DNA from: Streptomyces venezuelae
GTDB lineage: Bacteria > Actinomycetota > Actinomycetes > Streptomycetales > Streptomycetaceae
Direction of reading: 5' to 3'
NCBI RefSeq assembly: GCF_008642355.1
Contig: NZ_CP029193.1
Location: 4,488,001-4,552,000, forward strand
Length of the DNA stretch: 64,000 nt
The notes under the pieces are model-generated. The model worked only from the letters and a program-made list of their open reading frames with translations, searched no databases and was not told the origin of the DNA. Shown here piece by piece: positions 32,350-42,137 of the stretch (its first letter is position 1; every line of letters begins with the position of its first letter). The position numbers were made by a program, and so were the translations under genes.

Positions 32350-33137
32350 GTACGCCGATGAGCTGGGCCGTGACCGACTCCTGGACGATGACACGGCGCG
32401 AACTCGCCCACTGGGCACGGCAACCCGTGCAGGTCCTCGTGGGACTCGTCTTCCCCGTGATGATGCTGCTGATGTTCACCTACCTGATCGGCGGCGGCAA
32501 AGGCATCGCGGGGGAGTACGCCGAGTTCCTCGTCCCCGGCATGTTCGCGCTGACGATGGTCTTCGGGCTCGACGCGACGATGGTCGCGGTCACCCAGGAC
32601 CTCAACAAGGGCGTGATCGACCGGTTCCGCTCCATGCCGATGGCCAACGGTGCCGTCCTGGTGGGGCGTTCGGTCGCCGACATGCTCCAGTCGTTCGTCT
32701 CGCTCCTGGTCATGATGGGCGTCGGGCTCGCGATCGGCTGGCGCTGGCACGGTTCGTCCGGGGCGGTCCTCGGGGCCGTCGGGCTGCTCCTGATGCTGCG
32801 GTTCGCGATGCTGTGGCTCGGCATCCACCTGGCGATGGTGGCGGGGAGGCCGGAGCTGGTCATGACCGTGCAGATCCTGGTGTGGCCGGTCGGGTTCCTC
32901 TCCAACGCCTTCACGGTCCCCGAGAACATGCCGGGCTGGCTGGGCGCCCTGGTCGAGTGGAACCCGCTCTCGGCGACGGCGACGGCCACCCGTGACCTCT
33001 TCGGCAACGACCCGGGGGTGGCCGGCACGTCCTGGGCCGCCGAACACGCGGGGCTCCTGGCGGTGCTGTGGCCCGTGGTGCTCGTAGGGGTATTCCTGCC
33101 GTTGGCGGTCCGCAGGTTCACGGCGCTGAGCAGGTAG
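32346..33137 (+). CDS. DrrB-type ABC transporter permease
   Basis: A 263-residue ABC-2 type permease with six predicted membrane helices (first at [20 protein letters not shown], last at [20 protein letters not shown]). The conserved [15 protein letters not shown] segment and the [17 protein letters not shown] loop are typical of DrrB/NodJ exporters. GTG 32346 overlaps the ATPase stop (GTGA). It forms the membrane channel of the PadR-controlled exporter. The tipA-like promoter follows 23 bp after its stop, so tipA is transcribed separately. Confidence 0.92.
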   Translation: MSTPMSWAVTDSWTMTRRELAHWARQPVQVLVGLVFPVMMLLMFTYLIGGGKGIAGEYAEFLVPGMFALTMVFGLDATMVAVTQDLNKGVIDRFRSMPMANGAVLVGRSVADMLQSFVSLLVMMGVGLAIGWRWHGSSGAVLGAVGLLLMLRFAMLWLGIHLAMVAGRPELVMTVQILVWPVGFLSNAFTVPENMPGWLGALVEWNPLSATATATRDLFGNDPGVAGTSWAAEHAGLLAVLWPVVLVGVFLPLAVRRFTALSR

Positions 33138-33160
33138 CACCGGCCGCCAGGCTTTCCCGC

Positions 33161-33191
33161 TTGCACCTCACGCGACGTGAGGACACAGGGT
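33161..33191 (+). promoter_or_regulatory. tipA promoter with TipA operator
   Basis: TTGCAC (33161-33166) and CAGGGT (33186-33191) are 19 bp apart, the long spacer used by MerR-type activators. A perfect 7-3-7 palindrome, CCTCACG-CGA-CGTGAGG (33166-33182), fills the spacer. It closely resembles the known S. lividans tipA promoter. Confidence 0.85.
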
Positions 33192-33224
33192 GGTCCGCGT
33201 ACCGAGAGAAGAAGGGCGGACGCC

Positions 33225-33983
33225 ATGAGCTGGTCCGTGGGACAGGTCGCCGCTTTCGCCGGAGTGACCGTGCGCACGCTGCACCACTACGACGAGATCG
33301 GACTGCTGGTGCCCGGCGGGCGCAGCCACGCGGGTCACCGGCGCTACGGCGACGACGACCTCGACCGGCTGCAGCAGATCCTGTTCTACCGGGAGCTCGG
33401 CTTCCCCCTCGACGAGGTGGCGGCCCTCCTGGACGACCCGGACACGGACCCGCGGGAGCACCTGCGCCGCCGGCACAGGCTGCTGACCGCGCGGATTCAC
33501 CGGCTCCAGGAGATGGCCGCCGCCGTCGAGACCGCCATGGAGGCGAAGAAGATGGGCATCAACCTCACGCCCGAGGAGAAGTTCGAGGTCTTCGGAGACC
33601 ACGATCCCGACCAGTACGCCGAGGAGGTCGAACAGCGCTGGGGCGACACGGACGCCTACCGCGAGTCGCAGCGCAAGGCCGCCTCGTACACCAAGGACGA
33701 CTGGAAGCGGATCAACGACGAGTTGAACACGGTCCACGCGCGCGTGGGGGAGCTTCTCGGCCGCGGCGTGCCCCCCGACTCCGAGGAGGCCATGGACGCC
33801 GCGGAGGAGCACCGCCGCCTCATCACGGCGAACCACTACACCTGCTCGCACGAGATGCACACCTGTCTCGGTGAGATGTACGTCGCCGACGAGCGGTTCA
33901 CGGCCTTCTACGAAGCCATCAGGCCCGGCCTGGCGGTGTACCTAAGGGACGCGATCCTCGCGAACGCGGCACGCAACGGGTGA
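33225..33983 (+). CDS. tipA: MerR-family thiopeptide-sensing activator TipA
   Basis: A 252-residue TipAL homolog. The MerR winged helix (about 3-70; SVGQVAAFAGVTVRTLHHYD) is followed by a coiled coil and the TipAS antibiotic-binding domain (about 110-252; MGINLTPEEKFEVFGDHDPD). Cys207 and Cys214 lie in NHYTCSHEMHTCLGEMY, the positions of the cysteines that matter for covalent thiostrepton capture in TipAL. In S. lividans TipA binds thiopeptides and activates its own promoter; an internal start yields free TipAS that sequesters drug. ATG 33225 has GAAGGGCGG upstream. An internal start for TipAS could lie near the ATG codons around residues 105-111. Confidence 0.93.
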   Translation: MSWSVGQVAAFAGVTVRTLHHYDEIGLLVPGGRSHAGHRRYGDDDLDRLQQILFYRELGFPLDEVAALLDDPDTDPREHLRRRHRLLTARIHRLQEMAAAVETAMEAKKMGINLTPEEKFEVFGDHDPDQYAEEVEQRWGDTDAYRESQRKAASYTKDDWKRINDELNTVHARVGELLGRGVPPDSEEAMDAAEEHRRLITANHYTCSHEMHTCLGEMYVADERFTAFYEAIRPGLAVYLRDAILANAARNG

Positions 33984-34130
33984 GGCGCATGCGGCCCGGC
34001 TATGTTCCAGTTGTCGCACAGTACGGCCGGAGAAGGGCACTGGAACCTGGCCGGGCCGCCCCGCGTTGATAAATTTGGGGGGCTGCATCTGCCGCCGCCC
34101 CGCCCCCTCACCCCTCAGGAGCCCGGAACC

Positions 34131-34829
34131 GTGACGACGCTTGCGCTCGGACCAAGCTGGTTGGATCCGGATTACCTGCTCAACCAGTTCGGTCTCTGGG
34201 GCCTGCTGGTGATCGTCTTCGCCGAGTCGGGCCTGCTCATCGGCTTCTTCCTGCCCGGTGACTCGCTGCTGTTCACCACGGGCCTGCTGATCACCACGGA
34301 CAAGCTGGACACCCCGCTGTGGCTGGCCTGCCTGCTGATCTGCATCGCCGCGATCCTCGGCGACCAGGCGGGTTACCTCTTCGGCAAGAAGGTCGGCCCC
34401 TCGCTCTTCAACCGCCCGGACTCCAAGCTCTTCAAGCAGGAGAACGTGGTCAAGGCCCACGACTTCTTCGAGAAGTACGGCCCCAAGTCCCTGGTCCTGG
34501 CCCGCTTCGTGCCGATCGTGCGCACCTTCACGCCGATCATCGCCGGTGTCTCCGGCATGCGGTACCGCTCGTTCATCACGTTCAACATCATCGGCGGCGT
34601 CATGTGGGGCGCGGGCGTCACGCTGCTCGGCGCCTGGCTCGGCAACATCGAGTTCGTGCACAAGAACATCGAGGCGATCCTCATCCTGATCGTCCTCATC
34701 TCGGTGGTGCCGATCGCCATCGAGTTCCTGCGGGCGCGCAGCAAGTCCAAGAAGGCCGCGTCCGACGAGGGCGCGGGGGCGCCGGGCACGCCGCCCGCGC
34801 AGCAGCGCGGCCGTCACGCCAAGCGCTGA
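34131..34829 (+). CDS. DedA-family membrane protein
   Basis: A 232-residue DedA/SNARE-associated membrane protein with about five helices. Typical motifs: FAESGLLIGFFLPGDSLLF with the membrane-embedded acidic residue (about 26-44), GDQAGYLFGKKVG (about 81-93), and RFVPIVRTFTPIIAGVSGM (about 125-143) with the conserved Arg. DedA proteins are thought to flip lipid carriers or phospholipids and support envelope homeostasis. GTG 34131 follows CAGGAG by 9 nt; the open frame upstream is not conserved. Convergent with the ThrE gene, with an 18-bp gap. Confidence 0.9.
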   Translation: MTTLALGPSWLDPDYLLNQFGLWGLLVIVFAESGLLIGFFLPGDSLLFTTGLLITTDKLDTPLWLACLLICIAAILGDQAGYLFGKKVGPSLFNRPDSKLFKQENVVKAHDFFEKYGPKSLVLARFVPIVRTFTPIIAGVSGMRYRSFITFNIIGGVMWGAGVTLLGAWLGNIEFVHKNIEAILILIVLISVVPIAIEFLRARSKSKKAASDEGAGAPGTPPAQQRGRHAKR

Positions 34830-34847
34830 CGCACTCCGGAACAGGTC

Positions 34848-36533
34848 TCAGAAGCCGCGCGTCCGCTTGGCCGCGCGGCGGTTCGCCGCCGAGGCCGCGC
34901 CCGGCACCTTCAGGATCAGCCGGGAGACCTCGCTCCCCAGGTTCACGCCGATCGCGATGGCCAGAGCCGTCGCGACGGCCTTGGTGAGCGAGTTCATGCC
35001 CGTGTTCAGGTCGTTCTGCGCCAGCGCGAGCAGCCCGAAGTACGTCGCGCTACCCGGCAGCAGCGGCCCGATCGCCGCCGTCACATAGGGCAGCGACGAC
35101 GCGAACCTGTACCGCGAGAAGAGCTGCCCGAACAGACCGACCAGACCGGCCGCGACGGCCGTCGCGGCGACGGGCGAGAGCTCCAGCGGCGTCTGCGCGA
35201 GCGCCCCGAACATCACCCAGGCGATGCCGCCGTTGAGGGTCACCATCAGCACGGTGTTACGTTCCTGCTGAAGCAGGATCGCGAACGCCAGACTCAGCGC
35301 CATCGACGCCAGGATCTGGATGACCGGCCGCGACGACGTCACGCCGAACTTCGTCTCCGGGGTCAGGTTCGTCGCGTCGAGCATGACGCCGAGCGACAGC
35401 ACGAGCAGCACACCGCAGACGATGCCCACGATGAGGTACATGACTTCCAGGAGACGTGCGGCCGCGGTGATGTAGTAGCCGGTCAGACCGTCCTGCACGC
35501 CCGCCACCAGGGCCCGCCCCGGGATCAGCGCGAAGAGCCCACCCGTGATCACCGCCGAGGCCATGGACGCCTCGGTGTGCACGAAGCTGAGCGCCACGCC
35601 CATCCCCGCGGGCGGCATCGCGGCGCCCACGAACTGGTAGAACTCCGGAAGTCCGCGCCCCGCGCACAGCCAGGCGAGACGGTCGCCGAGCATCGCGCCC
35701 ACGGCGGCCACCAGGAAGACCAGCGCGCCACCGCCCACGAGCACCGAGGCGGAGCCCGCGAGGAGCCCGCTGGCGGCCGTCAGGGCCCATCCGGGATAGG
35801 GGTGACGGTTACGCCGAATGCCCGCGAGCCGGCGGTAGGCCTCCTCCAGGGAGATCTCCAGATCCGGGTCGCTGATGTCGTCCACCAGGTGGAAGACCGC
35901 CGCGAGACGCGTGTAGTCGGTGCCACGCCTGCGGACCGTCCTGGAAGCCGTGACCGGGTCGTCGACCAGGGAGGGCTGGTGCGAGATCGACAGGAGCGTG
36001 AACGTCACGTTCGGCTCGCAGCGGTCGAGGCCGTACGAACGGCAGACCGCGAACATCGCCGCCTCCACGTCCTCGGCGCCCTCACCGCCCGCCAGGAGCA
36101 GCTCGCCGATACGCAGGGTCAGGTCGAGCACGCGCGGCACGGCGGGCCCGCTGTCGTCCTCCTGCTTCTGCGCGGGCTCCGGAGCGGGCCGCTCGGTGAC
36201 CGGCATGCGCAGCATCGTGCGCATCTGGTCCTGCCACGGCACGTCCTTGGTGAGCTTCACCAGGGGTATGCCCTGCGCGGGCGTGAACGCCTGCGGGGCG
36301 TTGCGGGAGGTGTAGGTGTGCGGCGTGGTGAACGCCGACTTCTCGGTCTCCTGCGTCGTCGACGACGGCGTCGCGAGGCCGGTGGGAATGGCGAACTCGG
36401 ACGTCGTCTGGGACTCGTCCTCAGGGGCCGGTGGCTGCGCCATCACGCCGCTGGGCTGCACGAACGCGCTGCGTGATTCGTCCGACTGCGGCTTGCGGTC
36501 CTCGGCCTCCTGCTCGGCCACTGATGCCCTCAC
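34848..36533 (-). CDS. ThrE-like threonine/serine exporter family protein
   Basis: A 561-residue membrane protein of the ThrE family with both halves fused: a ThrE (DUF1212) domain of about five helices (about 150-390, including LDLTLRIGELLLAGGEGAED and the NVTFTLLSISH segment) and a ThrE_2 (DUF3815) domain of about five helices (about 395-545). C. glutamicum ThrE exports threonine and serine; the substrate here is unproved. A long hydrophilic N-terminus (about 1-130), rich in Thr, Ser and Gln, precedes the domain and may be longer than usual. Start taken at GTG 36533; GTG 36521 has a better purine stretch (GAGGG) and is an alternative. Confidence 0.87.
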   Translation of the reverse strand: MRASVAEQEAEDRKPQSDESRSAFVQPSGVMAQPPAPEDESQTTSEFAIPTGLATPSSTTQETEKSAFTTPHTYTSRNAPQAFTPAQGIPLVKLTKDVPWQDQMRTMLRMPVTERPAPEPAQKQEDDSGPAVPRVLDLTLRIGELLLAGGEGAEDVEAAMFAVCRSYGLDRCEPNVTFTLLSISHQPSLVDDPVTASRTVRRRGTDYTRLAAVFHLVDDISDPDLEISLEEAYRRLAGIRRNRHPYPGWALTAASGLLAGSASVLVGGGALVFLVAAVGAMLGDRLAWLCAGRGLPEFYQFVGAAMPPAGMGVALSFVHTEASMASAVITGGLFALIPGRALVAGVQDGLTGYYITAAARLLEVMYLIVGIVCGVLLVLSLGVMLDATNLTPETKFGVTSSRPVIQILASMALSLAFAILLQQERNTVLMVTLNGGIAWVMFGALAQTPLELSPVAATAVAAGLVGLFGQLFSRYRFASSLPYVTAAIGPLLPGSATYFGLLALAQNDLNTGMNSLTKAVATALAIAIGVNLGSEVSRLILKVPGAASAANRRAAKRTRGF

Positions 36534-36591
36534 TTCTCATACGACTCGTACGCACCCTCCGTATGGCCAGTATGGGCACAGATACACGAAC

Positions 36592-36623
36592 GGGCCGCGC
36601 GACCCCCGTGGGTCGCGCGGCCC
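36592..36623 (-). terminator. hairpin terminator after ppa
   Basis: A perfect 14-bp stem GGGCCGCGCGACCC/GGGTCGCGCGGCCC with a 4-nt loop lies 17 bp past the ppa stop. Confidence 0.88.
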
Positions 36624-36639
36624 GCCCGGGGCGAGTGGC

Positions 36640-37131
36640 TCAGTGGCCGCCCTCGTCCTTGAAGCGCTTGTAGGAACGCTCGATCTCGGCCTCGGCGTCC
36701 GCGCGGCCGACCCAGTCGGCGCCCTCGACGGACTTGCCGGGCTCCAGGTCCTTGTAGACCTCGAAGAAGTGCTGGATCTCCAGGCGGTCGAACTCGGAGA
36801 CGTGGTGGATGTCGCGCAGGTGCTCCACGCGCGGGTCCGAGGCCGGGACGCAGAGCAGCTTGTCGTCGCCGCCCGCCTCGTCGGTCATCCGGAACATGCC
36901 GATCGCGCGGCACTTGATGAGGCAGCCCGGGAAGGTCGGCTCGTCCAGGATGACCAAGGCGTCCAGCGGGTCACCGTCCTCGCCGAGGGTGTTCTCGACG
37001 AAGCCGTAGTCCGCGGGGTAGCTGGTCGACGTGAAGAGGCGACGGTCCAGACGAATCCGGCCGGTCTCGTGGTCCACCTCGTACTTGTTCCGCGAACCCT
37101 TCGGAATCTCGATGGTGACGTCGAACTCCAC
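36640..37131 (-). CDS. ppa: inorganic pyrophosphatase
   Basis: A 163-residue family I soluble pyrophosphatase that hydrolyses PPi and so drives biosynthetic reactions. Diagnostic segments: [13 protein letters not shown] (active-site Glu and Lys), [20 protein letters not shown] with the metal-binding aspartates, and [11 protein letters not shown]. The start is GTG 37131: GGAGGAG lies 6 nt upstream, and the extra in-frame ATGs are part of the leader. Divergent from dacB, with an 85-bp gap that probably holds promoters for both. Confidence 0.96.
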   Translation of the reverse strand: MEFDVTIEIPKGSRNKYEVDHETGRIRLDRRLFTSTSYPADYGFVENTLGEDGDPLDALVILDEPTFPGCLIKCRAIGMFRMTDEAGGDDKLLCVPASDPRVEHLRDIHHVSEFDRLEIQHFFEVYKDLEPGKSVEGADWVGRADAEAEIERSYKRFKDEGGH

Positions 37132-37216
37132 GGGTGGCTCCTCCATGATCAGCACATACTTCGGGTGATTAAGTGTCCCTCACGCAGATGTGTGATCGCG
37201 AAAGGGGCTGGTCGTC

Positions 37217-38764
37217 GTGCCGGAGCTCAAGCCTTGGCAGCGGCCTCGACAGCTTTTGAGACAGCTGGCAAAGCCTTCCGCCACCAAGCTCTCCGGGTTC
37301 TCCGGGAAGCTCACGACCTGGCAGCTCACAGCTGGGTCCGCCGCCTTCGGCCTGGTCATCGCGGCCGGGGCGGTGGCCGCGGCCGGCCCTTGGGACTCCT
37401 CCGGTCAGCGTACGGCGGAGCGGGACCGGGCCGCTTCCCAGGACGCCTGGGGTGGCGCAGATCACGCTGGTCGGGCGCCCGGAAGCGAGCCGGAGGCGGC
37501 GCCGAGCGCCCCTTCGGTGCTCGCGGGGCTCGGCGCGCCCGCGGGGGTGGCACCGGCACCGACGGACTCCGCCCTGGCGGAGGTGCTCGATCCGCTCATG
37601 CGGGATCCGGCGCTCGGCCCGAAGCGGTCCGCCGTCGTGCTCGACGCGGCCTCCGGGAAGCCGGTGTACGGCAAGAACGCGGGCGACGGCCTGACGCCCG
37701 CGTCGACCATCAAGATCGCCACGGCCGTCGCGGCACTGTCCGCGGTGGGCCCCGACCACCGCATCGCCACGAAGACGGTGATCGAGCCCGACGCCTCCGG
37801 GGCGCCCGACGTCGTCCTGGTCGGCGGCGGCGACCCCACCCTCACCGCCCGCAAGGACGGCCGCTACACGGACACGGCGGCGAGCCTGCGCACGCTCGCC
37901 GAGGACACGGCACGCTCCCTCGAGAGCCGCGGCATCGACAAGATCAAGCTCTCGTACGACACGTCGCTGTACTCCGGACCCGTGCAGCACCCGATCGGCC
38001 CGAACGAGAACATCACGCCGGTCACCGCCCTGATGGCCGACGAGGGCCGCCTGGACGACTCCACGAGCGGCCCCGCACCGCGCACGGCCGACCCGGCCGG
38101 CGAGGCGACGAGGAAATTCGCGCAGTTCCTCGGCGACAAGGGCATCACCACGACCACACCCCCCGACACGACACCCGGCCCCTCCAAGGCATCGGACCGC
38201 GCCGAGGCGCTGGCGAAGGTCGAGTCGCCGCCGCTGTCGGCGCTGGTCGAGCGGATGCTGACGCACAGCGACAACGACATCGCCGAGGCGCTGGCCCGCC
38301 AGACGGCGATCGCCGCGAAGGAACCGGCGAGCTTCGACGGCGCGGGCAAGGCGGTGCGCGACGCCCTCTCCAAGCAGAAACTCCCCCTCTCCGGCACGAA
38401 GTTCGCCGACGGCAGCGGTCTGGACCGCGCCGACCGCGTCTCCGCGGAGCTCCTCGCCGCGCTCCTGGACCACGCGGCGGACCCGGGCCGTCCCGGACTC
38501 CGTCCGGTCGTCACGGGCCTGCCCGTGGCGGGCTTCACCGGCACGCTCGTCGACCGCTATCCCAAGGACTCCCCGGGCACGGGCGTGGTCCGCGCCAAGA
38601 CCGGCACGCTGACGGGCGTGAACAGCCTCGCGGGAACGGTGGTGGACGCGGACGGCCGCCTCCTGGTCTTCGCCTTCATGACCACCGGCACGACGGACCC
38701 CCAATCGGCCCAGAAGGCCCTGGACCACATGGCGTCCACGGTGGCGAACTGCGGCTGCCGCTAG
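37217..38764 (+). CDS. dacB: D-alanyl-D-alanine carboxypeptidase/endopeptidase, PBP4 type
   Basis: A 515-residue class C low-molecular-mass penicillin-binding protein of the DacB/PBP4 family. It has a cytoplasmic N-terminus, a membrane anchor (about 36-56; AAFGLVIAAGAVAAAG), a linker, and the catalytic domain with SxxK at Ser163-Lys166 (PASTIKIATA), SxN at Ser351-Asn353 (HSDNDIAEAL) and KTG at 461-463. It trims or cleaves peptide cross-links in peptidoglycan outside the cell. GTG 37217 with AAAGGGG upstream is the start. It lies between ppa and the DUF2342-tilS-hpt-ftsH genes, a conserved streptomycete order. Confidence 0.92.
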   Translation: MPELKPWQRPRQLLRQLAKPSATKLSGFSGKLTTWQLTAGSAAFGLVIAAGAVAAAGPWDSSGQRTAERDRAASQDAWGGADHAGRAPGSEPEAAPSAPSVLAGLGAPAGVAPAPTDSALAEVLDPLMRDPALGPKRSAVVLDAASGKPVYGKNAGDGLTPASTIKIATAVAALSAVGPDHRIATKTVIEPDASGAPDVVLVGGGDPTLTARKDGRYTDTAASLRTLAEDTARSLESRGIDKIKLSYDTSLYSGPVQHPIGPNENITPVTALMADEGRLDDSTSGPAPRTADPAGEATRKFAQFLGDKGITTTTPPDTTPGPSKASDRAEALAKVESPPLSALVERMLTHSDNDIAEALARQTAIAAKEPASFDGAGKAVRDALSKQKLPLSGTKFADGSGLDRADRVSAELLAALLDHAADPGRPGLRPVVTGLPVAGFTGTLVDRYPKDSPGTGVVRAKTGTLTGVNSLAGTVVDADGRLLVFAFMTTGTTDPQSAQKALDHMASTVANCGCR

Positions 38765-39079
38765 AAGGCCCCGTCAACGGCTGATCGCCGGGTCCTGGAA
38801 CCCGGACGCCCAGGGTTCGCGCCCCAGCGGCGCGGAGAACTGCGCGAGCACCCCCACCGGACCCGCGCACGAAGGGCCGCTGATCGCCGATCTCTGAACG
38901 GCCGCCGCCCAGGAGTCGCCGCTCAGGGGCGCGGGGAACTGCGCGAGCCCCCCCCCGCCGGACCCGCACGTGAACACCGAGGCCCACCCACCCCACACGC
39001 TCCCTAGGGGCAGGCCCCAGGGCAATGTCAGGGGTGCCAGCCCCTCCACAGGAGGGAGCCAGCACGTACCGTTGACCGC
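38765..39079 (+). other. 315-bp intergenic region with diverged 99-bp duplication
   Basis: It contains two diverged copies of a 99-bp unit (38781-38879, 38880-38973) of the streptomycete GCGCGGGGAACTGCGCGA type. Near the end, TACCGT (39067-39072) lies 7 nt before ATG 39080 and may be a -10 box. No coding potential. Confidence 0.7.
38781..38973 (+). repeat. tandem pair of streptomycete intergenic repeat elements
   Basis: Both copies start CTGATCGCCG (38781, 38880) and share GGCGCGGRGAACTGCGCGAG followed by a C-run and CCGGACCCGC. GCGCGGGGAACTGCGCG can form a short hairpin. Similar short elements are scattered in many Streptomyces genomes. Confidence 0.75.
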
Positions 39080-40207
39080 ATGACGAGCATCGGTGGTGCC
39101 GAGATGGTCGACTGGAATCTCGCGGTGGCGACCGCGACCCGCCTCGTGAGGCCGGGCCCGGAGGTGAGCCGTGACGAGGCGCGAGCCGTCGTCGCGGAGC
39201 TCCGTCGGCACGCCAAATCCTCGGAGGAACACGTCCGTTCCTTCACGAGGATGGGGACGGAGGCCACCCACGACACCCCCGTCCTCGTGGTGGACAGGGC
39301 CGGCTGGGTCCGGGCGAACGTCGCGGGGTTCAGGGAGATCCTCAAGCCCCTCCTGGACAAGATGCAGGACCGCCGCACGGGCCCCGGCAACGCCGTGCTG
39401 GGCGCGGTCGGCGGCAAGGTGACGGGCGTGGAGCTCGGCATGCTCCTGTCGTTCCTCGCCTCCCGCGTCCTCGGGCAGTACGAGACGTTCGCCCCGGCCA
39501 CCCGCGAACTCCCCGCGGGAGCGAACGGCGGCGGCAGGCTCCTCCTGGTCGCCCCGAACATCGTGCACGTGGAGCGCGAGCTCGACGTGGACCCCCACGA
39601 CTTCCGTCTCTGGGTCTGCCTCCACGAGGAGACGCACCGCACGCAGTTCACCGCCGTGCCGTGGCTCCGCGACCACCTGGAGGCCGAGATCCAGTCGTTC
39701 CTCGGCGAGACCGAGGTCGACCCGATGACGGTCCTCGAGCGCGTCAGGGAGGCCGCCCAGACGTTCGCGGGCGGCCGCACCGACGCGGCGGACGGCGAGG
39801 AGTCCGAGGGCGGGCGCTCCCTCGTCGAGCTCGTCCAGACTCCCGCCCAGCGCGAGATCCTCGCCCGCCTGACGGCCGTGATGTCCCTGCTCGAAGGCCA
39901 CGCGGACTTCGTGATGGACGGCGTCGGCCCGGACGTCGTGCCGTCCGTCGGCGAGATCCGGGAGAAGTTCCAGCAGCGCAGGGCCCGCGGCGCGAGCCGC
40001 CTCGACCAGGCGCTGCGCAAGCTCCTCGGCCTCGACGCGAAACTGCGCCAGTACCGCGACGGAGAACGCTTCGTGCGCGCCGTCGTCGACCAGGTCGGCA
40101 TGGACGGCTTCAACCGCGTGTGGACGTCGCCGAACACGCTGCCCACGAAGGCGGAGATCGCCAAACCCGCGGACTGGGTCGCGCGGGTGCACCGTAAAGG
40201 AGACTGA
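39080..40207 (+). CDS. zinc-dependent metalloprotease-like protein (DUF2342)
   Basis: A 375-residue member of the DUF2342 / coenzyme F420 biosynthesis-associated family. A zincin motif HEETH is at 182-186 (WVCLHEETHRTQF), and another acidic ligand may lie in the EGHADFVMDG segment (about 272-281). Structures of the family suggest a metalloprotease fold; the natural substrate is not known. No signal peptide, so probably cytosolic. ATG 39080 may be leaderless (TACCGT 7 nt upstream). Located between dacB and tilS in the conserved ppa-ftsH region. Confidence 0.88.
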   Translation: MTSIGGAEMVDWNLAVATATRLVRPGPEVSRDEARAVVAELRRHAKSSEEHVRSFTRMGTEATHDTPVLVVDRAGWVRANVAGFREILKPLLDKMQDRRTGPGNAVLGAVGGKVTGVELGMLLSFLASRVLGQYETFAPATRELPAGANGGGRLLLVAPNIVHVERELDVDPHDFRLWVCLHEETHRTQFTAVPWLRDHLEAEIQSFLGETEVDPMTVLERVREAAQTFAGGRTDAADGEESEGGRSLVELVQTPAQREILARLTAVMSLLEGHADFVMDGVGPDVVPSVGEIREKFQQRRARGASRLDQALRKLLGLDAKLRQYRDGERFVRAVVDQVGMDGFNRVWTSPNTLPTKAEIAKPADWVARVHRKGD

Positions 40208-40439
40208 GAGGCCGGATGCGGCCGATGGCAGGAGAACGCCCCCGTAATCACCCGTCCGAGGGACCGTAGGCGATGGGTAGGCGTGCAATGCTCGGGTAAC
40301 GGCTCGGCTCTGTCACCATCGACACACTCTGAGTGACCGAACGCGTGGGAAGTGAGGCCCCCCGAGGGCCGGACGACCCGAGTGGGTCCTGAGTGACTGG
40401 CCCGAGCTCACCCCCCGAACTTCACGAAGGGAACCGGAC

Positions 40440-41522
40440 ATGGGTCCCCATCCTGCGGTCGCGGCGATACGCCTGGCGGTCCGCCGCGTACTCCACGACG
40501 TCCTGACCGACCTCCAGCGCACCCCCGACGCGCCCCCGCCGCACGACCGGCGCGCCGCGCACCCCCCACGCCCGCCGCACCCCCCACACACGCCGCACGA
40601 CCAGGCCGCGTCGCCGCTCGTGCTCGTCGCCTGCTCCGGCGGCGCCGACTCCATGGCGCTCGCCTCCGCGCTCGCCTTCGAGGCCCCCAAGCTCGGCTTG
40701 CGCGCCGGCGGCATCACCGTCGACCACGGCCTGCAGCCGGGATCCGATCTGCGCGCCGCCGAAGTCGTCGTGCGCCTCACCGCGCTCGGCCTGACCCCGG
40801 TCGACTCCGTGGCCGTGGACGTGGGCCGCGAGGGAGGCCCCGAGGCCGCCGCCCGCGACGCGCGCTACGCGGCCCTGGACGCCGCCGCCGAACGGCATTC
40901 GGCAGCCGCCGTCCTGCTCGGCCACACCCGGGACGACCAGGCCGAGACCGTCCTGCTCGGCCTCGCCCGCGGCTCCGGGATCCGCTCACTGTCCGGAATG
41001 GCGGCGACCTCGGGGGTCGCCGGCCGATACCGCCGCCCCTTCCTGCACCTCGACCGGCAGACCGCCCGCAAGGCCTGCATGGTCCAGTCGCTGCCCGTCT
41101 GGGACGACCCGCACAACGCCGACCCGGCGTACACCCGCTCCCGCCTGCGCCACGAGGGCCTGCCCGCCCTGGAGAAGGCACTCGGCAAGGGCGTCGTCGA
41201 GGCGCTCGCCCGCACGGCCCAGCTGTCCAGGGACGACGCCGACGCCCTCGACACCTGGGCCGCCCAGGCCGAGACCACCGTGCGCGACTCCACCGGCCTC
41301 CTGGAGTGCGCGAAGCTCTACGCGCTGCCCCCCGCGGTGCGCCGCCGCATCGTCCGCCGGGCCGCCATCGACGCGGGCGCCCCCGCGGGTTCGCTCTTCG
41401 CCCGGCACATCGAAGAGGTCGACCGCCTGATCACGGGCTGGCGCGGCCAGGGAGCCATCAACCTCCCGGGCAAAGTCGTGGCTCAGCGCCAGGGTGGCAG
41501 ACTGGTGATCCGGCAAGGCTGA
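40440..41522 (+). CDS. tilS: tRNA(Ile)-lysidine synthetase
   Basis: A 360-residue PP-loop ATPase that converts cytidine 34 of tRNA-Ile(CAU) to lysidine, an essential step for reading AUA. The SGGADS loop is at 66-71, followed by [32 protein letters not shown] and [11 protein letters not shown], all family-specific. The N-terminal 55 residues have a Pro/His-rich insert. ATG 40440 follows GAAGGGAACC. hpt follows at once and ftsH after that, the usual order in bacteria. Confidence 0.95.
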   Translation: MGPHPAVAAIRLAVRRVLHDVLTDLQRTPDAPPPHDRRAAHPPRPPHPPHTPHDQAASPLVLVACSGGADSMALASALAFEAPKLGLRAGGITVDHGLQPGSDLRAAEVVVRLTALGLTPVDSVAVDVGREGGPEAAARDARYAALDAAAERHSAAAVLLGHTRDDQAETVLLGLARGSGIRSLSGMAATSGVAGRYRRPFLHLDRQTARKACMVQSLPVWDDPHNADPAYTRSRLRHEGLPALEKALGKGVVEALARTAQLSRDDADALDTWAAQAETTVRDSTGLLECAKLYALPPAVRRRIVRRAAIDAGAPAGSLFARHIEEVDRLITGWRGQGAINLPGKVVAQRQGGRLVIRQG

Positions 41523-41576
41523 CGAGAGCCCCGTGTGACTGACGGGCCGAGTCGGCCGGTGGGACGACCGAAAGTG

Positions 41577-42137
41577 ATGCGGGTGGACGCGAAAGACATG
41601 GGCACCGACCTCCAGTCGGTGCTCATCACCAAGGAAGAGATCGACGCGAAGCTGGCCGAGCTGGCCGCCAAGATCGACGCGGAGTACGCGGGCAAGGACC
41701 TGCTGATCGTCGGCGTCCTCAAGGGCGCGGTGATGGTCATGGCGGACCTGGCGCGCGCCCTGTCCACTCCCGTCACGATGGACTGGATGGCCGTCTCGTC
41801 GTACGGCGCGGGGACCCAGTCCTCCGGCGTCGTGCGGATCCTCAAGGACCTGGACACCGACATCAAGGGCAAGCACGTCCTGATCGTCGAGGACATCATC
41901 GACTCCGGTCTGACGCTGTCCTGGCTGCTGTCCAACCTCGGCTCGCGCGAGCCCGCCTCCCTCGAGGTGTGCACGCTGCTGCGCAAGCCGGAGGCGGCCA
42001 AGGTCGCGATCGACGTGAAGTGGATCGGCTTCGACATCCCGAACGAGTTCGTCGTGGGGTACGGCCTCGACTTCGCCGAGAAGTACCGCAACCTCCCGTT
42101 CGTCGGAACGCTCGCTCCGCACGTCTACGGCGGCTGA
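41577..42137 (+). CDS. hpt: hypoxanthine phosphoribosyltransferase
   Basis: A 186-residue purine salvage enzyme that makes IMP or GMP from hypoxanthine or guanine with PRPP. The PRPP motif [14 protein letters not shown] (about 102-115), the flexible-loop [11 protein letters not shown] (about 74-84) and the C-terminal [18 protein letters not shown] purine site are clear. ATG 41577 gives the usual family start (MRVDAKDMG); GTG 41535, 12 bp after tilS, is an alternative. Co-transcription with tilS is likely. Confidence 0.95.
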   Translation: MRVDAKDMGTDLQSVLITKEEIDAKLAELAAKIDAEYAGKDLLIVGVLKGAVMVMADLARALSTPVTMDWMAVSSYGAGTQSSGVVRILKDLDTDIKGKHVLIVEDIIDSGLTLSWLLSNLGSREPASLEVCTLLRKPEAAKVAIDVKWIGFDIPNEFVVGYGLDFAEKYRNLPFVGTLAPHVYGG

